Of a stretch of DNA of 64,000 nucleotides, positions 1-10,080 are shown piece by piece (the first letter of the stretch is position 1; each line of letters begins with the position of its first letter). The notes under the pieces were generated by a model that saw nothing but the letters and a program-made list of their open reading frames with translations, was not told the origin of the DNA and searched no databases. This DNA is from Warburgia ugandensis (taxonomy: Eukaryota > Streptophyta > Magnoliopsida > Canellales > Canellaceae): NCBI GenBank assembly GCA_035236585.1, contig CP141127.1:69235495-69299494 (forward strand). The letters are read 5' to 3'. Made by a program: the position numbers and the translations under genes.

Positions 1-1039
1 TATTTGTGTCATGAAACTCTACTTTCTCATTAGATTCTATTTTTGGTGTTTTATGCTCTCTATCTCATAACTACTTTAACAATTAAATCTACTAATAAAA
101 TTTAACCATAAATGAATTATAACTTTAAAGCATAAAACTACATAATTGAACAACCTAATGACAATGGTACAAGGTACTTAAGATTATACTAGCATGATTT
201 CTAACTAATGTACTTTATCTAATGAACTCAAATTAAACTATAATGGACCTAAGGTACCATCTCATACCATAATCTAATATAACATGAAATCCTAGCATGG
301 TCGTAAGTTACAATTGCATGAAATCATACCAACATGGTCCTAAGTTACAATTCATCATTCATGAATAATTTTATGGACATTTGAAATGAAGTTATACTAA
401 AATAATCTATCATGGATCCTATATTCATGAAATTAATCAAATGAAATCAATGCATAACTCAAGCTAACCCATTTCTCATTATTAAAGCTTTTACTTATGA
501 TCAAACCATTAGATCTTAGGTCTTTTCCTTTTAAATCAAAGATTTTAAATAAATTTTAGGGCTTTTACTCCATTAAGGTCCAAGATCATATTCCTTTGTT
601 TATGGTCATATTCAATCCATGATTTCAATGGATTCCATCATAATATCATTCATTCAATCCATCCCAAGGATCTAATCATACTTGATCTCATTGATCAAGT
701 GGGTCCCTTTGTATTTTTAGGGTTTTTCTAGCATAAAGGGTAGATCCTTCAATTTATCTTAGATTTATCCAAATAAATCATGGATATCACTTGATTTCAA
801 CATTATATCATCAGTAAATTAGATCCCCAAGATCTGATCATCTCAGATCTTGAAGATCATGAAAATTAGAAACTTAATTCATGAAAATAGAAAGTTTTTG
901 GAATGTTTTTATCCATATTATGGTTTGAGAAGAAAATAGAACTTATAAGCTTTTCATAGCTTCTTTTCAATCTCAATTTGGAGTTCAAATGCTCCGTAAT
1001 TGAACTGTGAATCTCACAGTTGTTCCTAGGGTCTAGATT

Positions 1040-1240
1040 TGATTTGGGTTGAGTGGAACGGACGGCCTAGATTCGATCGGGTGGAGCGATCGCCGCACCC
1101 ATCACCGGGATGCACGCGTAATAGGCTCCCCTAGTGACAGCGCTATCGAGCGGTCGTCCCATAGGGATGACGTCACACGTGGCACACACGAATAGAAAGG
1201 CTCCCGCAAGGAGAGTTTCCGTGTTGCATTTCGTAACTCG
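1040..1240. other. CpG-rich block inside the minus-strand LTR, with bZIP-type sites
   Basis: This block is far richer in G+C and in CpG than its surroundings. It contains the palindrome TGACGTCA at 1168-1175 directly followed by CACGTGGC at 1176-1183, a G-box/ABRE-like core. The other family B copies also have a GC-rich block at about this distance from the LTR start (near 3.36-3.48 kb and 49.66-49.76 kb), but the actual sequence differs. Regulatory activity is inferred from known plant bZIP target motifs only. Confidence 0.4.
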
Positions 1241-1763
1241 TCCGGGATTTGATTCAATTTGGGAGATCGGACAATTCGGTTGGACTGTCCAATCAATCCC
1301 TTTACAATTAAGGGGTCAAAACTTAATAAAAAATAATTACAAAAAAATAAAAATTACATAAAACAACATGAAATAAGTTTGAGAAGTGGTTCCACCTACC
1401 TGATTGGGGAAACAATGTAGTTTTGAAACCCAATTTGGAATAAATACCCTTTGATGATAAGATAGTTTGATAGTCCCTTGTTTTGTGATTTCCCATTGAT
1501 TGCACTATTGGATCTTGAAATTGATTTGGGAGTTTTGTAGATAAGTAGTCTAGGATTGTATGGATGGTGAAATTTATGAGGTTCAACTTGGAACAAAGTG
1601 CCTAATGGAATTTAGGTCTCTTGTTCCAATTAGAGAGAGGAGAGAGAAAGTGCAAGAAGTAAGATTTTTGGGAGTTTTGGGATTTCAAGAAGGAATCTAG
1701 ATCTGGTTTTTTAGAGTAAGTAAGATGATGTTGTGGGAATTTTAATGAATATTTTTGGAGGGG

Positions 1764-1773
1764 TATTTATAGG
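1764..1773 (-). promoter_or_regulatory. Putative TATA box of the minus-strand family B LTR
   Basis: The minus strand reads CCTATAAATA. The same element lies at the matching place in the copies at 2421-2430 and 48834-48842, just downstream of the conserved AGGAGGTGGTAGTG block. Conservation in three diverged copies supports a core promoter for the LTR transcript, but transcription itself is inferred. Confidence 0.5.
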
Positions 1774-2420
1774 TGTTTTAAAATTTTCATAATTACATGT
1801 AATAATTATGTTTTAATTATTTTAAATATTAAATTAACATTGGATCCTTCACTACCACCTCCTCCAAGCAGCTAGTAGTGGTTTGACCATCCATTACATG
1901 TTTTTTGTTCGTTGGATTTGTTTGTGGGCCCCAACGAGGTGTGAAAGGCCATTTTACTTTTTTATGGAGAAAAATCAATTTTATTCTCTTGAACTTGGAA
2001 TTGAGCACACTTAGTGGCATTGGAATCATATTTTCAAGTACATTCTAAATAATAATGTCTTAGATCTCAATTAAAGGTAAAATTACCATTTTACTCTTTT
2101 ATTCATAAAATGAAAAAAATTGGGGATTTTTCTTTTTAACTTGAAATTGAACGTATTTAGTGTCATTTCGATTGGTTTTTCAAGTACATTCATAATTTCT
2201 AATTTTTAAATTATATTTTAATCTCTATAAAAAGAGAATTTCCAATAACCTAATATTCTAGCCTAGAATTTCTGAAAACTCAAACTTTATTGATTTTCTT
2301 AATCAAACAACTACCAGCTACTAGTGGAGAAGGAGGTGGTAGTGGGAATCCAATGATAATTTAATAATAAAAAGAAATAAAACATAATTATGACATATAA
2401 TCAAGAAAAATTCAAAAGTC

Positions 2421-2430
2421 CCTATAAATA
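2421..2430 (+). promoter_or_regulatory. Putative TATA box, plus-strand family B LTR
   Basis: CCTATAAATA lies about 85 bases downstream of the conserved AGGAGGTGGTAGTG block, as in the copies at 1764-1773 (minus) and 48834-48842. It is a candidate start region for LTR-driven RNA. Confidence 0.5.
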
Positions 2431-3839
2431 GCCCATAAAATTTCCCAAAATTTTTCCTAATGCCCCTCACGAGGTCCCCTACAATCCCCTGAAATCTTTG
2501 CTCCAAAATCCCCCCGCATCTCCCAATTTCCTCCTTTTTCCTTTCTTGTTCAAAAAAGCTCTGGGAGAGTGCCCTAGATGCACCCAGCTAGATGATGCGA
2601 TGTTTGCATCAGGAGCGTCCAGGGATGTGTCGTCCCTGATAAGACTAGGGTTCTGCCCAGGAACCCTAAATCCTATTAGCCATCCCACTCCAATCATTAT
2701 ATTCTAAATCCCATCGTCAGATCTGTTCTGGTAGAGGTGATCTACAAAAGCCTTAAATAATTTTTATGATTCAATAGTGGGATCACTAGATAACTAAACT
2801 TGAATTCCAAGCATCAATGTATTACTGTCTCTAGTGGAATTTTCAAGTTATTCTTACCAATCTGGCTGTTAAACAGTGATCTTGCACCATTAAATATCTT
2901 TATAATGGGGTGGTATGTGTTTCCCCCATGGTTCCCCACCCTCTTTGGCAATGGCAAGGGCAATTTTCCGACTATATGCATTTTCTAGCATTAGGGTTTT
3001 CTTTCACCGGTAAATCTCTTCTCCGATGAAATTACTTCACCAAACCGGCACAGGTAGGCCACCCACTTCACCCCCTTTCATTTTTGGCATCCCCTAGGTT
3101 GTTTCCAACCATCCCTGATCTCCTTCGGCCACCGATCCATCAAAAACGATGGATCTGGCAACGGATGGTGAGATCTCCATCTTTGACAGCTTAGAAGTAA
3201 ACTCTAAGCCGTTGGATGGAATCCTAGGGCCCAAAAACCCTAGGAGGTGAAATCTCAACCCTTAATGTCATTAGAATTAGGAGATCTAGAGAAAGGTAGA
3301 TCCAACTATCTAGATCGAACTGTCTTAATTGATCTCAAGAAATCAGATCCCAAAACGCTGGAGCAGAACGCAAGCAGGGACGCTCCTCGTGGGCGAGCCC
3401 CCATGCATGCACTTGTGTGCGAGCTACCAGGTGGTGCGAGAACAACGCTGCCTAAGTCTCTTTGATGGAGACGGGGGTAGTTGGTTGTCCCCGCACCCAC
3501 TAAGCCCAAATTAGATCTAACCCATCCAATTTTTGAAGTAAGAGGCTTTTTCTTCAATTAAGAGCTCATTTTAACTCTGATTTTAGATCTAAAAGTTGTT
3601 ATAGATTCCTTGTTACTTGCATAAGGTACTGAACTCATACAATTTATGTTTTGATGCATGTAAAATTCTGTTAATTAAGAAAAGTATTACTAATTCCTAT
3701 GATCAGTAAAATTTGGAATGATTAGACTCTATAATTCTGATCCACTGATGATCTTGTAATTCTGGAATATGGAATTAATGGTTAGAAGTGATTGGTCTAC
3801 GTTTAATTAAGAAACCTAGCCTTAAAAGAAGAAAAATCA

Positions 3840-5470
3840 TAAAAATGATCATGGATCTTCATGATCAAACCTTCAAAATAGTTTATATGATGATCTAAAT
3901 GTATAATTACAATAATTAAATGGTTGGATGTAATTTATTTTCCAGATCTTAAGATCTTGACCCTTAAAAGTATTAAAATCCTTAAAAGTGAATGGTAATC
4001 TCCTTGATCAGTTTGATCAAGGATGATTGGATAGTATGGATGTATTTGGATGATGATATAAAGTTAATATCATATGGATTGATAGGCCCAATGAGGCTAA
4101 TTTGGGATAGATTGAGATCTATGCCCTTAATTTTGGTAAAATGACTTAAGATCTTCTTGATCAGTTGGATCAAGAAGGATCATACCATTTGATGAGATGC
4201 ATCAATGATCTAGTGATAAAATCACATTAAGAAAATGTATTAGATCTAAAGGAAAATGAAAAATTAAGACCTAACCCTAAATGGGATGAAAAATGAATAG
4301 AAATCAAATATGATCGTTGGATCATGATGAACAGTTATGGCATGTTAAATTTTCATTTGAATTATTGAATGTTATTATAATTTTCTTTTATTTCTTAGTG
4401 GATTAATTGTTAAATTTACTTCTTTATGCTTTCATATTATGTAAATTACATGAAAAATGTAATTAATGAAAGATAGATTGATATGGACATTTACAATGAA
4501 AGAAGTAGATGAACTTAATGATAGTAAGGGCTAAAGGAATATCATTTCCTTGGCCCAAATTAGGAGAATAATGAAACTCCATGAATGACATTTTAAATGT
4601 TCATGTATTTAATTAAAATCAATTAGAAAGGTACTTAGGGTTTAAATGCTCATAGGAACCTTGTTAAAGATTGAACTAGTGCCTTCCTTGTGGAGTCTGA
4701 ACATTGTGGTTATAGGGGGTATACAAGAACCAAGTGCTTTTCCCTCACCTCCCATCGACATAAGTTGAGGTCTAAACACCTACTTACATGAGGGTTGTAT
4801 TAACCACTCTTTGAGAAGACTTTAACTGGTAAGCATTGGTCAATTTTGACATATGGAGGAGCTGTCTAGACTTAGGATGAAATAGGCTATATTCAATCAG
4901 TAAAACATTAACTGGTTAAATAATAGTAATAATAATAATAAGATCGTAAAAAGTTAGTAAAATATCTAATCTTAATAAAAATGGTAAGTCAGACAATCAA
5001 GATCAAATAAGATCCATAATAAGATCTTGAATGATCAAGAACAATAAGAATCATAACAATGTATTGTAATTAGTATGCATGTTTATTAGTACATATGTTG
5101 TAGATCAAATCTAGATCATTAGATTAGATAATCCAAACCCTTGATCAAATATGATTCAAGGAAGAGAACCAAGATCATCCTCCTTAGGGATGATCAAACA
5201 ACTGAAATTAGATCAAAGAAGAACTAGATGATAGAAGATCTAGGCCCTTGATCTTTATCAACAAGTATAGATTGTTGATCAAAGGATCTATGAAAGATCA
5301 AAATCAAAGAGATGGATACACAAAAACTTAAAGATAGAAAATACTTAGATCTGAAAGATTAGAAGATCATTCTAACCGTTAGATCTATTGATCAATAAGA
5401 TAAATACTATCTAAGGAAGATAGATTGTGTGGATGATAGGAACACAAGACAGATTTAGATCCTTTATATC
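3840..5470. repeat. GATC-dense segment of family B LTR
   Basis: GATC, often as TTGATCAA, AGATCAA or AGATCTT, recurs far more often than chance. I count 15 sites in 5101-5400, where about one is expected at this base composition. The matching part of the complete LTR (50.6-51.1 kb) is also rich. No clean repeat period is visible, so it may be a decayed short tandem repeat. Confidence 0.6.
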
Positions 5471-6079
5471 AAAGGACAAGATTAGATAAGGAATATAAAT
5501 AGGAGATTATCCAAAATTGCATAGATAATGACAGTATGTATGTATTTACAGATTACATATGTCAATCATGGAGGATCTGAAGGAATGGATCACTACATGA
5601 AGGTAGGTGGAACTTAAAGAATACAAGACCTATGGTCCATGGAATTGTTGTTATACATAGACATTATAATGCTTAAGACTGATAATATGCTTAGTTACAT
5701 TTGAATCATAATTCATGTATATGAGACAGAGATAACTATTGAAATTAGATGGAATATATAATAAACACCTGGGTATCATTTATGATTACCTCTCAACTTA
5801 GATAAGAACATAATAATAATGGATATCATTTGTATCAAATGAGTATTCTTACACTTAATAATATTTGGTATATGAATACCAAATGAAAGGAAATGGGGAT
5901 CATTTACAATAAATGATTAATCCCTAAACTTATAAGAATATGGGTATCATTCATTGTAAATGAGGATCCCTAAATCTAGAAATAAAATTATATCCTTAAT
6001 ATGAGGATATTGAATATGAGAATGATAATATAAATAGAAAAATCATATAAGATGTATAAGAAGTATTTTAAATATAAGC

Positions 6080-6420
6080 ATGGAGGCTTGTGGTTTTATT
6101 TTAAACAAGCATAATCCTGGGGATGCTATGCCTCGGAAGTTATGAGGGTTTCGCCACCCGCTTCTTGAAATTTGATCATATTTGATACCTTTCCCAAAGA
6201 GAGGCTAAAAGTCGGGTGGGGCAATTATGGGAAATCCCCATTGTGAAAGTCCTATCTCCCCATACGGGTAATGACACAATATTTTCCATGATGGTATCAG
6301 TGGTAAACAGGGTAGTTATCCGAGCGTGCTAGTACGGATCAGACTACAGCATGGTAGTCCTTGAGTATTTTGCATTATGATGCATGGCATAGTGAGATGC
6401 CAATATTGCCCTAATGAAGG
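6080..6420 (+). other. Conserved LTR block with GCCACCCGC core and two small hairpins
   Basis: This is the best-conserved stretch between otherwise diverged LTRs; matches lie at 52640-52990 and 62540-62900. Shared landmarks in order are GGGATGCTATG, TTATGAGGGTTT, GCCACCCGC, a GTGGGGCAATTATGGGAA-type run and GTTATCCGAGCG. It ends with hairpins TGCAT-TATG-ATGCA (6371-6384) and GGCAT-AGTGAG-ATGCC (6386-6401). Confidence 0.6.
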
Positions 6421-6718
6421 AGTATTTTCCTAGCAAAAGTCTAGATGATTCAGTATATCTGAGTATGATTATTGATGTTTGAGATATTGACTATTTTTCA
6501 TAGTTTTTGACCATATATATATACATACAATATAGTGGTGAGTGGTTTGGAATTATCATAGTAGATGGTACATGATAAATTATATGATAGATCATATATG
6601 GTATGGTTCACAGAAATTGAATGATGTTACTCATATGGAATATGATGAACTTGAATACTGTACTTTTGAATTATAGGATTTCATATGTTCTTGAATCCCC
6701 TACTAAGCATAGCTTGCT

Positions 6719-6755
6719 AAGATATTGTAGATGTTTGAATGTTAATAATATCTCA
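6719..6755 (+). other. Degenerate 3' stem-loop of family B LTR
   Basis: The arms AGATATTGTA and TAATAATATCTC flank a short loop at the position of the perfect stem-loops in the LTRs ending at 53787 and 63906. Pairing is partly lost here. It follows the conserved AGCATAGCTTGCT and precedes CAGATACAG. Confidence 0.5.
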
Positions 6756-6929
6756 GATACAGAAAGGAAGGACTGAAGGGATACGGCAAGGGAATACAAA
6801 GACCATACTGTTAATCAAGACTATGTACATTTGTGAAAGGATTGGATTGTATTTTGATTTGTGTATTTTGGACATAAGATGTAATAAAGGGGCTATGTAT
6901 GTGAACCACTGGATTGATCCTGCAATTTT

Positions 6930-6935
6930 AATAAA
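6930..6935 (+). terminator. AATAAA, candidate polyadenylation signal of family B LTR
   Basis: The hexamer and its context (GAACCACTG, then GGATC about 20 bases before it) are kept in the complete LTR at 53581-53586. It lies about 200 bases from the LTR end, as expected for an LTR poly(A) signal. Use as a signal is inferred. Confidence 0.4.
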
Positions 6936-7133
6936 ATGAGTTTCTTTGGAAACATATGTTGTACACAAAATTATGTATGTATATGTGAGTAAAATGTGGC
7001 ATTCAGGTTTTCTGAAAAGAATTTCAAAGGAATTTTTTTTCGCTGGTTAAGTTTTCAAAACATTTACAAAATTAGTTGACCTCCATTTAAAAATAGATAC
7101 TGTAAATGTATTTCAAAAACCCAGGTCGCCACA

Positions 7134-7559
7134 CCTTATGGGCCCCACATAGTTGTGAAAAGATCGTTTTGCCCTTTTAATTCCAAAAATAGAGTAAAAT
7201 AAGGTTTATTCCTATGAAGTCAGAATTGAGCGTACTTAGTTTCATTTTGATCAATTTTTTGAGTACATTCCAAATTTTTATGTCTTAGGTCTCGGTTATG
7301 AGTAAAATTACCATTTTATCCTTTTATTCATAAAAATGGAGAAAAATAAGGATTTTTCACCTAGACTCAGAATTTGACGTACTTATAATCATTCTGATCA
7401 GTTTTTCAAGTACATTACAAATATCCAAGTTTTAAGTCCTGATTTTATTTTTATAAAAATGAATTTTTCTGGAACTCAAAGTTCCAGTTCCACTTTTAGA
7501 ATTTCAACTTTTAATTTTTTAATAATTCAATTATATTCATAAAAATTAGGGTTATTATA
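7134..7559 (-). mobile_element. Family B LTR, minus-strand 5'-end fragment
   Basis: On the minus strand this begins at 7559 with TATAATAACCCTAATTTT, matching the complete LTR start TGTAACACCCCTAATTTT with the TG changed to TA. It covers about the first 425 bases of the LTR, including a degenerate CACTAAG motif near 7229-7249 and the TGGGGCCC block at 7139-7147. It is abruptly joined to the 3' end of the plus-strand copy at 7133/7134. Confidence 0.65.
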
Positions 7560-7872
7560 GTAGTGAGGCCCAGTGTAAATTGTAATTTCATTATTATTTA
7601 TTTTTTAATGAGTTGTAATAATTTAGGGCAAGTGTGGGGTATGATGGTTCACACTTGATCATCATCAAACCCCTCACTATGAGTATCTTTCACTCAATTT
7701 TTATGATAATTTACATTTGGATGTTAGTAAAATTTATATAGATTAAGATCATTCATTGATAATTGTTGCATCTTTACTTAGGATTGATACATTAGAGCAC
7801 CTATCTAACCTTGGTTAGATAGAATATAGGTTGCATTAGTTTGCTTTTGTTTTGCATTGCATATTTGCAGCT
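7560..7872. other. Unassigned AT-rich spacer
   Basis: I see no coding potential, no terminal repeats and no convincing match to the other repeats in the window. Confidence 0.5.
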
Positions 7873-8345
7873 TTATGGAGGAATGGAATTAATGTTAGTA
7901 AGGGCCCCACAAGAACCCTTATAAGATAAGGACTAGATTTCATCACTAGCTCCTTGCCCCACCTTAGAATCAATCAATATCCTTGTATGCCATAATCCCA
8001 AACCTTGAATATTAATTTAAAATCAAGTTGAAAGAGATCTAGGGTATCGAGTTCATAGGACCCTTTTAGATGGACACAATCTATTGTCACTCTAGTGGCT
8101 TTTGAGCACTATAGTTATAGTGGGTGTCTTAAAACCTAAGTAATTTTCTCACACCTTCCATTGATGTTAGTTGAGGTCTAAATGCCTCCTAACATGAGGA
8201 TTTTATTAACCACTTTTGAGTAGAACCTAACTGGTAAGCAATAATTTTATCTGGATAAAAATAGGAGCTGCCTAGATCTAGGTCTAAGAGGCTACCACCT
8301 ATGTACTAAGAAAAGATAATTAAGATAGTACACAATTAGTAGATA
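7873..8345 (+). mobile_element. Internal fragment of a family B LTR
   Basis: It matches the middle of the family B LTR (compare 4510-4900 and 51270-51690). Shared words are TTAATG-TAGTAAGGGC, TCATAGGA-CC, TTGAGGTCTAAATGCCTCC, CATGAGGATT and AACTGGTAAGC, in the same order. Both LTR ends are absent. Confidence 0.55.
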
Positions 8346-9190
8346 CTAGGATTTGATTGTGTATCATTTAGCATATGACTAACATTTACGTTTCATTAGT
8401 TAGGTTTTTTTTATTCATACTTAGTAAAAAAAAAACTCAACGTTGTATATAGTGATTTGTTTCATTGTGTACAAAGTGGAGAACATGGGCCTACTAAGAA
8501 GGAAATAGATTTCATAGATACATCAATGGATAGGCTAGATATTATGGAAAGTCAATTGCTTAGGATAAGAGGTTCTAAGAAAGTTGTAACACAATCTGAG
8601 TACCATAATAATTACACCTATTTTAAGCATCCCCATCCCACTCTTTCATGGCCAACAAGATCCACATACAATAATCATTATTATGAGTCAGTGGATGCAC
8701 CTAGTGCATCCACTAAACCTAGCTATTATTATCCTTAGACAAATTACCAATACTACAATGGATGGGCTAGGCATCATAAAAAACTATGGTCTCATGATTA
8801 CTAATATTAGGAAGAATCATAATGGTCTCACCCTGATCAATACGACCATGATTATTTAGATTATTAGGGTCAACCATCATGGGTTCAACTTGCTTAGCTC
8901 TTTTTCATTACCCAAATGCCACAACAATACCAGCCCTATTAGTTGTTTCCTCTACAATATGAAGAACAACAATTAAAATAGGATATGTAGTAAATTTTTG
9001 AGAGAATAGAACAAACCATGGCTGCTAGTGAAAAGATGCATGAGGAAATGAAATGAGAGAGGGAAGAATGGATTGCAGAAATGAAACCAATATGGGAAAA
9101 TATTCATATCAAACATTGATGAATGGACTGAGAAAATAAAACAAATTATAGATATTAAAGAGCCATTTTTTACTAATAATCGGATGGAAA
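8346..9190 (+). pseudogene. Broken unknown ORF of family C element (first part)
   Basis: A 93-codon open frame starts at 8457; coding-like text continues past stops to about 9115. The visible protein has an acidic N-terminal part, a short helix-like stretch (MDRLDIMESQLLRIRG) and then a His/Tyr/Pro/Ser-rich tail. After the stop the frame continues with many Trp, Tyr, His and Asp codons, broken mostly by TAG/TAA replacing likely sense codons. I do not recognise the family. Its place upstream of a retroelement 3' region and LTR suggests gag or a gag-adjacent spacer of the family C retrotransposon. Many stops make it a pseudogene. Confidence 0.4.
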
Positions 9191-10080
9191 TATCTTATGA
9201 TCATTCTGAGCCACAAAGTACACAATCATCCATAGAACCCTCCAACTTATATTTACTCGAGCCATGTACTGCTCCTTATGATTATGATAAAGAGACTTCC
9301 ATTGATGAAGAAAATAAGCTTTACAACCATTCAACCCAAAACCTCTAAATGCCTGTCCCGCTTATTTTTATAACTTTGCTGGACACACATACATTGAGGA
9401 GGTAAATGAGCTATTGGATACTATGCCTTTAATGGACACTTCTCAATGGCAAGTTAGAGTAGATCTCCCTATAGAGCCTAAAATTCATACTGAACCTTGC
9501 AATGTAGAAGATGTACCTGAATGGAACTTATCGACGTTATTTGAACAATCACAAGATAGTCATGTAGGCTCATTTGACACCCTACCTGTGCCCATAAAAT
9601 TGAAAGAAAAAGAGTCAGTTGATGTACGTCAACCTACCTTAAGGTACACATCAGAAGAGAATAAGGGTTTAAGCCAAACCATTTCTCTGCCTCTAGTAAT
9701 ACAAGAACAACCTTTTTGGAGGAGGAAGATAAACTAAATAGAATGGTCAATGTTATCCCTCAATTTGGTCAAGACAATGAACATTCATCTCTATATGGTC
9801 CAAAAAAATGCATGATACTACATGAAGTCATCATGTTACCAACACCTCAATTTTCTAAATGGAGGAATTATATTGACTATTGTGAAATATTAAAAATGGG
9901 GAATCATCAATATGGTCCCACAACAATCAAAATCATGGTGGTCTACTATGTAATATGTTTACCACCACTTAAAATTTCAAGGTGGAAGACATTTAAAGAC
10001 TACCATGAGATTTTGATGTGGCATAAGAATTATTACCATTTCATTCTTATGATTAGGATTAGGAAAAATTAGTTTAACTG
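9191..10080 (+). pseudogene. Broken unknown ORF of family C element (second part)
   Basis: Two overlapping open frames (9414-9737 and 9716-10072) and more broken frame upstream appear to be one decayed coding region. The first has an acidic, Pro-rich segment with EDVPEWNLSTL, faintly like the linker before reverse transcriptase in Athila/Tat elements; I hold this weakly. The second contains an internal tandem duplication of about 40 residues. YGP, then LP, then S-K/R-W, then DY-x-EIL occurs at about residues 27-59 and again at 66-100. No catalytic motif is visible. No function is assigned. The downstream motif near 10235-10270 fits the end of a plant gypsy coding region. Confidence 0.4.

Larger units (their letters stand above)
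1..2295 (-). mobile_element. Family B long LTR, minus-strand copy, continues beyond window
   Basis: Read on the minus strand, this stretch follows the first part of the complete LTR at 48242-53787. The block near 2004-2024 carries the CACTAAG motif, the TGGGGCCCAC block lies near 1928, the AGGAGGTGGTAGTG block near 1852-1866, and a TATA box at 1764-1773. It begins about 80 bases inside the LTR, so the extreme 5' end is lost at the junction with the plus-strand copy, and its 3' part lies left of the window. Identity is patchy beyond about 1.3 kb from the junction. The short ORFs here are not conserved between copies and are not taken as genes. Confidence 0.7.
2296..7133 (+). mobile_element. 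Family B long LTR, plus-strand copy, 5' truncated
   Basis: This copy aligns in order with the complete LTR at 48242-53787. It starts at the block before AGGAGGTGGTAGTG and runs through the TATA box, the ATC/GATC-rich middle, the block around 6080-6420 with GCCACCCGC, a stem-loop near 6719 and the AATAAA at 6930. It ends in AGGTCGCCACA at 7133, the expected TG...CA-type end. About the first 465 bases are missing, replaced by the head-to-head minus-strand copy. No gag or pol is attached, so it is a solo or fragmentary LTR. Confidence 0.75.

Noticed and set aside
2479-3557. Short opposed open frames with moderate G+C that look like a small gene
   Set aside because: They fall in the GC-rich part of the LTR after the TATA box and are not preserved in LTR B at 48.9-49.8 kb.
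8457-10072. A host gene encoding a Tyr/His-rich protein
   Set aside because: There are many in-frame stops, and it is followed by a typical retroelement 3' region and LTR, so a transposon origin is more likely.
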